Shown here one piece after another: positions 48,998 through 60,869 of a stretch of DNA of 64,000 nucleotides. The DNA is from Rusavskia elegans (Eukaryota > Ascomycota > Lecanoromycetes > Teloschistales > Teloschistaceae), in the NCBI GenBank assembly GCA_011316305.1, contig SAUG01000127.1, positions 62,001 to 126,000 of the forward strand. The letters are read 5' to 3'. A program made the position numbers and the translations under genes. Within the stretch, counting starts at the first letter, position 1, and each line of letters opens with the position of its first letter. The notes below the pieces were generated by a model. That model saw only the letters and a program-made list of their open reading frames with translations. It was not told the origin of the DNA and searched no databases.

Positions 48998-51900
48998 AAA
49001 TTTATTAAAAAATTCTATAACTATGTTCGCTTTTATAACTTTAAAATCTCTAATATCTATATTATATTTACTACTATAGAAGGTAATAATAGTAATACTA
49101 ACGCGGATAAAAATAAAAGTAAAAAAAAAGATAAAAAAAAAAGATAGTAATTCTTTATTTAAAAATAATAATAAGCCCCTAAAATACGTCTATAGCCTAA
49201 AGTATTTTTTTTTAAAAAATACTATTATATTATACAGTATTTCGGAGGTAGTTATCCGAAAAAACTAGCTAGCTTTAAATTTAAAATAGTAAAAATAAAA
49301 AATATTAAAAATAAACTCGATAGTAATAAAAAAATACGGAAAAAATATAAATATTCTAATTAATATACTAAAAAGAAATATAAAAGCAGCGAAAAAAATA
49401 ATAAATTAATATCTACTAGCGTTCTATTAGCTATATTTCTAGAAACCTTCGTCGCTAATTATTTCTTTCGTTTATTTTAAATCCTTAATAGTAGTTTAAT
49501 AATTAATCTATATAATAATACTATAGTCTACCGTTTTATTAAAGATCGAGATTATATTAATAGTTTATATATTTTTATAGGCGAAGGACTAATATCTTAT
49601 ATAGTATACGGAAATACTATAGTTAATATTAATTCGTTAAATAATAGAGTACCGTTAAAGCTTTCTAATATAAATTATATTTTTAACTTTATAACTAACC
49701 TAGTTTTAGAAGAATATATATAGAAAAAGGGTAATTTCTTTAAAAATTCTAGAACTTTTTATATTAAATATAACGGAAAGACTATTATTAAATATAAAAT
49801 AAATAGCGAGTTTTCTATATTAGAAAATAATATAAATAGATATAGAAACGTCGTTTTATTATCTTCCGCTAAAGCTAAATTAGATATAACTAAAAACTAG
49901 TACTAGCTCTTTATTTATACCGCCGATAAAGCTATCTAGTATCTATTGTAAATAATTAAAAAGATAGAAAATACGGATAAAACCAAGGTACTATTAACTA
50001 ATAAATATTTAATATATCCTATCTCTAAAGCCTATTAGATTATTTTAATTTCTTTACGTAAATTAAAGGATTCCGATGATCTTTTCTATTATATTACCTA
50101 TAATTTAATTCTAATAGCTGCCGGCCTAAACTATTATTATTGGATTTTATATTTTATATCTACTAAAACGAATTTCTATATTATTAAAACCTATCGCTTT
50201 AAATTAAAAGCTACTAAATTTCTTTACAGCTTTCTTAAATTTATATAAATACGCTATAAAAATAAAATGGTATTTATATAATTAGATACGGAACTAACTT
50301 TAGATAAAGAATTTTTAAATTTTATTATAGAGCTAGGAATTTTCTAGGAATCTGCTACTCTAGATATATAAATTTAGAATAATTATTCGGAACGATTAGA
50401 CTATATTTTTATTATTAAAGCCCGAGTAATAATAAACGAAATAAATTTTCTATACTACTTTTAACTTTAGATTATTTTAGCCGCCGTCTATATTATAAAT
50501 ATTATACTAAAGAAAAAACTTATATAGAAAATTCTATTTTAGATAGTTACGAAAATCGTTTTATATCTAGGTTATTTCCGAGTATATAGCTATAAAGTCT
50601 ATATATTAGATAAATATATTCCGAGATTCTAGAAACTATATTCTAGAGATTATATTAGATTTCTAGTAGGATATAATAGTACGAATATCTATTTTATCTG
50701 GATATTAAATTAAAAGAAGATTATTTATATTTATTATATTATATTTAATAAGATTTTATTCTACTAACTTGGAAAAGTCAATTAAATTTAGCTATAGATA
50801 GAGTCGTTTCTATATAATACGTTCGATATTCTATATATAGATTATTCTATTACTAAATTTAGTAATAGCGAAAGCGATAAATAAAATATTTCTAAATAGA
50901 TCTAAATAAATCCGGACGTATTTAGAAAAAAATCCTCGCCTTTAATATCTAATAATAAAGGAAAAGGTAAAAAGAATCAGCTTTTTCTATTATCTTCTAA
51001 TTTAAGAGGTAGAGTACCGCTATAAAATAATTATAATAGCGGAGATTCAGCTAATAAATTATACTATAATTTTACTAATAAAAATACTTCTTTTATAAAA
51101 GTAATAGAATAGTTTAACGAATTTATTTAAATAGATATATAGTTAATTATTAGCAGATTTAAATTTAATAAAAATATACCTAAATCTTTTAAAAATAATA
51201 AAGATATTTTTCCGTCTATTCCTACGCTTTTAGAGCTAAAGAGAATTTATAGCCTAAATAAACTATATTATACTAAAGGTAATATTATTTCTCTAGATAT
51301 TATACGCCGCCGAAAGAAGATAGATAAAATAAATAAAGCCGAAGAGATAGCTACTAAAAAGACTATAAAAAAGTTAAAACGAAACGAAGTTTATATAACC
51401 GTTTTTTAATATACTATTACCGGAATTTCTATAGCTTTTTTTATAATATTCGCTGTCTATTTTCTAGTTAATATAATATATAAAAATAGCGCTTTAATAC
51501 CAGACTATTAGCTTTTTTTATTAGAAATACGGTATTACTGTAATTAATTACCGCCGGAACCTCGTTTCTAGAATAATATATTAAAATATCCGCTTATAAA
51601 AGAATTTATAGAGGCTGTTTAAATCGAAATAAAGAAACTATAGGATAAAAATATCTAGAAGAAGGTAGTATTCGGTACTATTGCTTAATATAATAGAAAA
51701 CTTATTTCTTTTATATAGGAATTTAAATATAAATTCGATAAATAAAGTTATTTAATTAAATTAAAGGTACGCTTTTATATTAGAGGTAACTTTTAGAATA
51801 TCGATATTAATATTTATACCACTATTTTAGCGATTTATATCTTTCGGGTATTTATAGCTATTATTATATATTTTAAAATCTAAATAATATAGTATAATAC

Positions 51901-53285
51901 GGTTAACGCCTTCTCTAATTATAAAATTAACGAATTTATTTACGTTAAACTTCTACTAGGCTAGAAAAGATCGAAGTCTATTTTTTTTATAATTTTTTAA
52001 AGTATTCTATAGTCTAAAATAGTTACCGGCGCTATAGTTTTACTATCTTTTAAATATTTTAGTAGATCTAAAGTTTTTAGCGATACCCGGAATCGAATAT
52101 TTATTCGTTTATAAATATATAATACTAATTTTTTTTATAGACGATATTTATATTATCTACGAGGACCGCTATATATAATATATTAAAGAATTCTAGATAA
52201 AATTTTTTAAATACTATAAAATAAGATATCTAGACGAAATATTTTGGTTTTTAGGAATTTATATTACTCGCGATCGCGAAATCTATAAACTATTATTATA
52301 TTAAAACTTATATATCGATAAAATTATAAAGAAATATAATATTAATTTATTAAATAAAATTTTTAAAACTCTATTTATTAGTTCTGAAACGTTTACTAAA
52401 AATATAGATATAGTCGAACCCTAGTATATTCTACTATATTAATAACTAATTAGACTATTTAATTTTATAGTAATCGTTATTCGCGCTAATATTAGTTATA
52501 CCGCTTTAAAGTTTTTAGAATTTTTAATAAATCTATCGGAACGTTATCTGGAATTAGTAATTAAAACTATATAGTATTTAGGATACTATAGATTCTATTT
52601 AATTATCCTCGATATTTATATAACCGATCTAAATATATTATTTATTATTTTATCGGACGTTTTATTCGCCGATAATTTATTAATTCGGCAAAGTTTATAA
52701 AGCTACGCGTTTAAATTATTCGGTAGAATAATAGACTAGATAGTTTTAAAGTAGAAAATATTTATAATAAATTTAATTAAAACCGAACACCTTATAGCTA
52801 CCGCTAGCAGGAAAGAATTCCTATAATAGAATCGGTTTTTTAAAGAAATATTATTTAATCTAAGCTATAAACCGTATATCTAAATTAATAATATATAAAA
52901 AATATTAATATTTTAAAATATTTACTCGTAGTTCGTAACGAAGTTCTGTTATATTAATATTTATTATTACTAGCTATATTAGAAAATTTATAATAGGAAT
53001 AAATCTATTAGATATATAGTTTCTATTTTAATTCTAATAGATTGTTGTATAAAAGTTCTTCCGGTTTAATATTATAAAGAATTTATAAACTTACTAGAAT
53101 TCTAGAATCTATTTCTAAAAGAACGCTATAATAGCGATTTTTCCGCCGCTATTTCTAGCGATCTAAATATCGCTAATATATTTAAATCTAGTTAAACTAA
53201 AAAGAAAGATAAAGTTTATAATAATATATAGTAGCGAAAAATAGAATTAAAGTTAAAAATATAAACAATCGATTTTAAAGAGGTA
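48998..53285 (+). pseudogene. Copia gag-pol relic, main segment
   Basis: Resumes the copia internal region after the second nested insertion. A lysine-rich gag-like stretch (about 49,080-49,150) is followed by presumptive integrase and by reverse transcriptase/RNase H text (51.8-52.9 kb) as given for the whole element. No frame survives. Confidence 0.75.
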
Positions 53286-53480
53286 TAAAAGCCTATATAA
53301 CGGGATTATTATAAGAAAATTATCTAAATTTCTTTAAAATAATCGCTAAGATTATATAATTTATCTATTTAAATTTAGTATCTACCCTATTAGATTTAGT
53401 ATATTTTAGTAACTCTATAAATTTTACTTTTCGTATATTTCAATCAATACGATTATATATCCATATCCAATCGTCCTACA
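53286..53480 (+). repeat. Copia element 3' LTR (195 bp)
   Basis: Starts TAAAAGCC and ends CCTACA. The last 60 bp keep CA dinucleotides, so mutation fades towards the right border. Followed by AATAT (53,481-53,485). Confidence 0.85.
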
Positions 53481-53485
53481 AATAT

Positions 53486-53860
53486 CAACCGAGAAAGTAA
53501 TGCCGAATTCCTTGCGTCAGATACCATTGTATGGCCCGTTACGCGCTAGTCGCCGGCGTGAACGCTAGTTGGGCTTCGTTTCTTTAGTATAGTCCTCGTC
53601 TCTGTTCATGGATCACAGCATCCGTTGAAGCGTGTCTGAATCGTTTTCGGATGAATCAATCGCCGGATTTAGAGTCTCCTGTTGGGGGTCGAATGTGCTG
53701 ACTTCGCGAGATGATGAGACTATGTTTACTTACACTGAACAAGTCGCTGTACTTGTAAAATCCGAGTTTGAGAAGTAAGTAAACCGAAGTCGCTTGTGGT
53801 TGTTGCCCAAGACCTCAATAACAGTATCAATACGCAATTACGTAGATATCCTTATATTTT
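53486..53860. other. Unmutated spacer between two RIP-mutated blocks
   Basis: About 375 bp of normal composition with ordinary CA/TG content. It contains a perfect 10-bp inverted repeat, GTTTACTTAC (53,724-53,733) and GTAAGTAAAC (53,775-53,784), with a 41-bp loop. It may include part of the 5' LTR of the element to its right, or be single-copy DNA that RIP skipped. No gene is seen. Confidence 0.5.
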
Positions 53861-54413
53861 AAACCTGGAAGTAGATTCTCTCGATTGGATTTGGTATAGT
53901 ATATCCCAGATTCGATAATTAGTAATAAAAACGTGATTTTCTCTATACTATCTACTAAAATTTTGGCGTAATTTAATAAAACCTCTACTACCTATATTTT
54001 AACCTTACTGCTATCTTTAAAGTTATTTAATCCATCTAATCGGATTAAATTAAAGCTATTTATATTTTCTCTTTATATTAAATATAGTTCCTTCGCGTAC
54101 TATCCGAAATTTAAGTAATAATATTACTGCTGGAACTGTCGGAACTCCTTAAAAATATTCTTCTAATTCTACTTCCGTTATAAAGATATTTTCGAAGCTA
54201 TCGAAGCGGTAGGTAGATATACTAAAGAAAAAAGTAATTAAAAAAGAAAATACTAAAAAAAAGGCCGTTACTAAAGCTACTAAATAGTAAACTACTAAAA
54301 AAAAGACTATTAAAAAGACTACTATTAAAAAGAATACTACTATCGAAATAGTTTTTAAAAAAGAGATCGCGGGGATTATTACTGCTATTAAAAAGAAGTT
54401 TATTAAAGAAAAG

Positions 54414-54843
54414 TATTATAAGCACGCGCGGCGTGACTTCGGGAACGTAGTAGTATTTAGTACAGCACCGGAACTCCTTATTATACCTAGATAGATAGGA
54501 AGGATTTGGTATTATTATTTTAGTTATTTTAGCGAGTAAAGTACCTAAGAAAGGTATTTCAGTTATTTTAGCGAGTAAAATACCTAAAAAAGGTATTTTA
54601 GTTATCTTAGTAAGTAAAATACCTAAGGAAAAAAGGATTTTATTATCTATATAAATCCTAAACTCGACGCCCTTATAGCTCGTATTTAATTTATTAGTTA
54701 TCGCTATATACTACTCTAATAATCTAACTAATTTATTTTTATATTAACTTAAAATAATTACCTGTTATACCTCTATTTATAGATATACTAATAAATCTAA
54801 CTAACTTTTAGAAATACTAGAACCTCTAGGTAGCTCTATAATA
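54414..54843 (+). repeat. Gypsy copy 2 5' LTR (430 bp)
   Basis: Pairs with 60,435-60,864. Three TTAGTTAT/TCAGTTAT subrepeats start at about 54,520, 54,559 and 54,598. It retains GCACGCGCGGCGTGACTTCG, a less mutated version of the LTR head. Confidence 0.9.
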
Positions 54844-57800
54844 CTTTAAATACCTTTAGGATATCTATCGTAGGTTAATGTAATACCTCTACTCTAAGTA
54901 ACTCTAACTCTGTAGCAAAGAAGTTCGAACCTAAAGGAAAGGAAATCCAAATAGAAGATAATAGTAGTGATAAAGAGACTGGCTCGCGCAATTAGAAATA
55001 TACTTCGTATTCTATCTAATATCCGAAGAAAAGAAAACCTTTTTCGCCGTATTCTATCTTCGGGGATAAGCCTAGTACTAGATAAAATCTATCCTTCGCT
55101 AATATATAGATAATAATAAAAATAGTAATAATATCTTTATAAAGTTTATAAAATTTAAGAAAGCTATTTATAATATTTTCGGAATTTTAAACGAAATATT
55201 AACTACTAAATACTTTATTTAATACCTTTAGTAAAAGACTGCCGTATTAGAGTACGCCGTAAAATTCTAAAAATAGGTACTACTAATAGAATAGAATAAT
55301 AATACCCTATATATAATATACCGAAGAGGACTTAAAGAATAAGTAAAAAATAAACTAATATACGATAGTCGAATATATAAAACTTTAGATAATCTAATTA
55401 AAATATCTATCGATTTCGATAATAAACTATATAAAAGAGATATAGAAAAACGCTATAATAGTGGACCGCGAAGTAACGCTGGACGTTATACGGGCAAACT
55501 ATACAGAGGACAGCTGCCAAAATGGAACTGGACTCGATACAACAGCGACGTAAAGGAAAGAACTCTAGAGGTAATAAAGGGAACAAGAATCCTAAAATAT
55601 ACTATAATTATAATAAACTAAACTATTTTATAAAAGAGTATCGATTAAATAAAATATAATAATAATAGCTTAATACTATACTAAAAAAAGAACCTAAAGA
55701 CTGGTAAAAAGTAATTTTAGAAAATAAAAACCGAATCTCTAAATTCTAAAAAGCTAGTTTAGACGAAGAATTTATATTTATAGAGAATAATAAAGTACTA
55801 TAAAAAGCTATAAATAATAATACTTCGCTATAAATATTAACCGAACCTAGTCTAGTATAAAAAAAGTTCTTTAGAAATTTTAAAAAAGAATATACTTTTA
55901 AATAGGTATCTATTCTAGAAGAAATATAATTTATTATTATAGAAAGATTTAAAAATATCTATAAAGAATTTAAAGCCGTTTATAAAACTAATATTAAAAA
56001 TAAATACCTATTAAATAACTAGTAGGACTAAAAAGTAAATAATATTATTAATATATTAGAAAAAGAACTAGGAAGTAATATTTCTAAAAATAAAATTATT
56101 TTTAAACCGATAATATAAAAAATAAATATAATAATAGAAAATTAATATATACTATTTAGCTAGACTATATACTATAATAACGATTATATAACCTATAAGT
56201 TAGAAAAATAAAAAGCTAGGTAGTATCTATTAAAACTACGCTAACGGGCTTTAGCGATATCTATTAAAATCGGAAATTATAATGATTATAAATATTCTAT
56301 ATATATTATATACGATAGATATAAATATTAAAAGGAATAGTAAAAAAAAAAAAAAAAAATCTTTAACTAGAATCTCTATAGATATATTTTATAAGTAAAC
56401 TATAAAAATAAAAAATATAAAAATATTAAAAATAATTTAGAAAAAGATAGAATTTTATAGTAATAGATATACTATAAACGTATAACTTTATAGCTTAGAA
56501 AATATAACTAAATTTAACTAGCTATATATATATACTCGAAATTAAAATAATTATTAATACTAATAATAGACTATAAAATATTAAAGTATTTATTAATTTA
56601 GGTATAACCGGAAATTTTATATTAGAAGATTTAGTTAAAAAGAAAGAATTCCTTTAAACTAAAAAAAAGGATCTATATAACTTAATAGTTATTAATAGAA
56701 ATAAAATACTAGAAGGAGATAGGAAGATTATAGAAAAAATAATACTATTTTAAATAATAATTAACTAGTACTAAAAAGAATTTTAGTTCGATATTATTTA
56801 GATAGCCAGCTATAATATCGTATTTAGAATACTTTAGTTAAAAGATTATAATCTAGTAATCGACTAGGAAAAAAGAGTATTTAGCTTTAAATAATATTCC
56901 TATATAGGGAATATCTAGTCTATATTAAAGTAATATTTTCGGGTAGATAAAAAATAGAATATAAAATACGAACTTATAATTTCGAAAAAGGACGACTAAA
57001 AACTATTTAGGTCTAATTTATTAGATACTAGTAGAGGTTAGCTAGATTAATAAGATAAAGATAGAAAAGAAAATTACGAACCTTTTAAAAATCCTATATT
57101 ATCTAATAAAAAATTAAAGGAAAACCTATTAGAAAGGATTTTAGATAAATATAAAAACTGGATAAACTTATTTTAAAAAGAAATAACTATTAAAATACTA
57201 TCTAAATATTAAATATAGAAATATAAAATAAGATTTAAACTAGGTAAATAATCTATATTTAGATCTATCTATCTATTATCTATAATAGAATTTAAGATAC
57301 TCTGTAATTATCTAGATAAAAATATAAAAAAGGGATTTATTAGAAAATCTTAATTACTAGTAGGATACCCGATCCTTTTTATATTTAAAAAGGACGGAAT
57401 ACTCCGCTTATATATAGATTACCGAAAGCTAAATAATATTATAATTAAAAATCGATATCTACTATTAAATATTAGCGAATTCTAAAATAGACTCCCTAGA
57501 ATAAAATATTTTATTAAACTCGACTTTTAAGGAATATATAATCTTATATAAATAAAAACCGGAAAAAAATAGAAAATAGCTTTCCGAATATAATATAATT
57601 ATTATAAATATATAATAATATTATTCGGGTTTATAAATACCCCGGTAATATATTAGGATATAATTAATAATATATTTAAAAAATATCTAGATATATTTAT
57701 TATTATCTACTTCGATAATATTCTAGTTTTTTCTAAAATATTTAAAAAATATATTTAATATATTAATAAAGTTCTCGAATATCTAGAAAGGAAAGATTTA

Positions 57801-60434
57801 TATTTTAAACTAAAAAAATATAAATTCTATAAAAAAAAAGTCAACTTTCTAGAATTTATTATAGGACGAAATAGATTATATATTAATTCTAATAAATTAA
57901 AGACTATTATAGAATAGGAGACTCTAATAAATATAAAAAAAGTCTAGAGCTTTTTCGGATTTATAAACTATAATTAAAAGTTTATAAAAAATTATTTTAA
58001 AAGAGTTTTTACTTTTATAGCTTTAATAAAAGATACCGCTAAATAGTAATAGAAAAAAAGAAAATAATAAATATTTAAAAATTTTAAAAAGGAATATATA
58101 AAGAATCTAGTACTTAAAATATTCGATTTAACTAAACTATTATAAATAGAAATAGATTTATTAGATCTAGCTATAAATATATACCTTCTATAATAATATA
58201 ATAATAAATAGTATTTAATAGTATATATATCTAGAAAATTATTACTAGTAGAATAGAATTATAATATCTATAATAAAGAACTACTAGCTATAGTAGTAAT
58301 ACTAGAATAATAGAAAGTATACGCTAAAAAATTACTAGAATTAATAATCTTTATAGACTATAAAAATCTTCTATATTTTATAATAATAAAATAATTTAAT
58401 AGAAAATAAATATAATAGTCTAAACTCTTCGGTTAATATAAATTTAAAATATACTATATTCTAGATAAAAAAAATAGAAAAGTAGATATTCTAAATCGAA
58501 GAAGTAATTATATAAAAATAAAAGAAGTTTTTAGTAATAGTATCCTTAAAATTAATAAAGATAGATTACTATTAATAAACTAGTATAAATTTAGTATAAT
58601 ACTACGTATATTTAGAAATAACTAGAAATAGTTTTCTATTAAAAAAGAAAAACTATAAATATTAAATAATAAAATTAATAAATATATTAAGAAATACTAT
58701 AATAGAATATTATAAAGGTATCCAGGCGTAATAAAAATAATATAACTTTTATAATAATATTACTAGTTTCCTAATATAAAGTAATACGTCGAGATATATA
58801 TTAAAAAATATTTTAGTTATTAATAAAATAAATATAGTATATATATTCGTTATAGAAAGATTTAGTATTAGAACCTACCGGATTTATTATAGAAGGAAGT
58901 TATATTAGACTTTATTATTAAATTCCTAAAATCGAAAGATCCGATAATAAATATAGAATATAATTCTATATTTAATATAGTAGATAGACTTACGAAGTAT
59001 ATCTATATAATTTTAACTAGAAAAGACTTTATAGTAAAATAACTTAGATTTATTATTTTAGATCGATTATTTCGATACTATAAATTACTAGAAGTATTTA
59101 TAAATAATAGAAATAAACTCTTTACTTCGAATTATTAGAAAACCTTTATTTTTCTATTTAGTATTAAATTAAAAATATTAATAGCTTTTTATCTAATAAT
59201 AAATAGATAAATAGAATATACTAATTAGATATTCGAATAGTACCTAAAGTATTATATTAATAATATCTAGAATAATTAGGTTTTGCTTTTACTAAAAATA
59301 TAACTAGCGTTTAATATAAAAAAATTAAATATAATAAAAAAAATATCGTTCTACGCCGATAATAGAAGAAATCCGAATTTATTTAGGTAACCGCTATTTT
59401 ATAAATTAGCGGAATTAATAATTTAGAAAATCGATATTTAGAAAAGAATCTATAAAAATATCCTAAAAATATAGAAATAATCGGGTAACTATTAAAATAA
59501 AAAATAAAAAATAGTACTTTAACTAAAGAAAGGAAATAAGATATATCTTTTTATAAAAAATCTGAAAATAAAGACTTTAAATAAGAAACTTAACTATATT
59601 AAAATCGGATTATTTTTAATTAAATAGGTTAAAGGACTTTAGAATTTTAAATTTAATCTACCTAGAAATACTAAAATATACCTAGTATTCTATATATCTC
59701 TTTTAGAACTAACCGATCCCGGAATACTATTATAATAGACGTTTAATTTCAAGATATAAAAAGAAAATACTTTTATAGTCGAGAAGATTCTATAATAAAA
59801 AGATTAGAACTATCTAATTAAATAGAAAGATTATTCTATTTTAGAAAATATTTAGGAATTTAAAGAATATTTAGTAAACTACTAGAAAGCTCTATAATAG
59901 TTCTATTAAAAGAAGCTAAAGAAGTTATTAACTAGCTAGAATTACTAGAAAGTACGATTTACTCGGAAGCTACGTTAATAAAAGAATTAAAATCTATAGA
60001 AAAAAACGGATCTATAGTATTTTTATATTCTAATATTTTAAGATTTTATAGTTCGCTATTAACTATAATATACTATTCCTCTTTAATATAATCTAATTAA
60101 TAAAGTAAATACTATTATATTATATATACTTTATATAACTTTTTCTTTAGTTTTTTATATTTATCTTCTAAATAATACTAGTATATAGTATTTAACGGAA
60201 TAAAATTATAAAAATAGATTTATATAATATATTTAATATATTTCTCGGAACTATCGCTAATATAATATAGTTTTCCTAACTAGAAATAATTCCGATAAAA
60301 ATATATAGCTAATATACTAATACCTAATAATATAATTTTATTATAATATTTTTTAATTAATAGTTTCTTTTATTTACCTATAAGAGGAAGGAATAAGGGA
60401 TTTTCGGAATAAAAATTCTAAAGAGTAAACCTAG
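54844..60434 (+). pseudogene. Gypsy copy 2 gag-pol relic
   Basis: Parallel to copy 1. Reverse transcriptase FKKDGILRLYIDYRKLNNI (about 57,383-57,440) is better preserved here than in copy 1, where the same place reads YINN and then a stop. YFDNILVFS lies near 57,710-57,740 and integrase EYNSIFNIVDRLTKY near 58,956-59,000. No intact frame. Confidence 0.85.
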
Positions 60435-60864
60435 TATTATAAATACGCGCGGTATAATTTTAGAAATATAATAGTATTTAGTATAGTACCGGAACTCCTT
60501 ATTATATCTAGATAGATAGAAAGGACTTAATATTATTATTTTAGTTATTTTAGTAAGTAAAGTACCTAAAGAAGGTATTTCAGTTATTTTAACGAGTAAA
60601 GTACCTGAAAAAGGTATCTTAATTATCTTAGCGAGTAAGATATCTAAGAAAAGGAGGATTTTATTATCTATATAGATTCCGAACTCGATACTTTTATAGC
60701 TCGTATTTAATTTATTAGTTATCGCTATATACTGCTCTAGTAATCTAACTAATTTATTTTTATATTAACTTAAAGTAATTACCCGTTATACCTCCGTTTA
60801 TAGATATACTAATAAATCCAACTAACCCTTGGAGATACCAGGACTCTCAGGTAGCTCTATAACA
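60435..60864 (+). repeat. Gypsy copy 2 3' LTR (430 bp)
   Basis: Starts TATTATAAATACGCGCGG and ends CTCTATAACA with the terminal CA intact. Followed by the AAAAG duplication. Confidence 0.9.
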
Positions 60865-60869
60865 AAAAG

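Larger units (their letters stand above)
33653..53480 (+). mobile_element. Ty1/copia LTR retrotransposon, RIP-mutated, split by two nested gypsy elements
   Basis: Flanked by identical AATAT duplications (33,648-33,652 and 53,481-53,485). The 5' LTR begins TGAAAGCC and its 3' partner TAAAAGCC, differing by RIP-type transitions. Without the two insertions the element is about 5.74 kb, a normal copia length. The internal region is in three pieces: 33,878-34,496, 41,156-41,570 and 48,998-53,285. Copia-type reverse transcriptase text is readable on the plus strand near 51,880-51,990 (NAFSNYKINEFIYVKLLLG), the catalytic FFIDDIYIIY near 52,128-52,160, and FLGIYITRDREI near 52,250-52,290. It is dead and is the host of the nest, so it is older than the elements inside it. 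Confidence 0.9.
54414..60864 (+). mobile_element. Ty3/gypsy LTR retrotransposon, copy 2 of the first family, nested in the third family
   Basis: Perfect AAAAG duplication (54,409-54,413 and 60,865-60,869) and equal 430-bp LTRs. It is 6,451 bp long. Compared with copy 1 it lacks one 40-bp LTR subrepeat in each LTR, about 88 bp of early gag (the copy 1 segment 35,100-35,187) and about 36 bp near 55,510. RIP-mutated, but with some spared patches. Confidence 0.92.

Noticed and set aside
54222..54425. 67-codon minus-strand open frame rich in Phe/Leu/Ser
   Set aside because: It is the complement of a lysine-rich gag-like segment in RIP-mutated DNA; low-complexity shadow.
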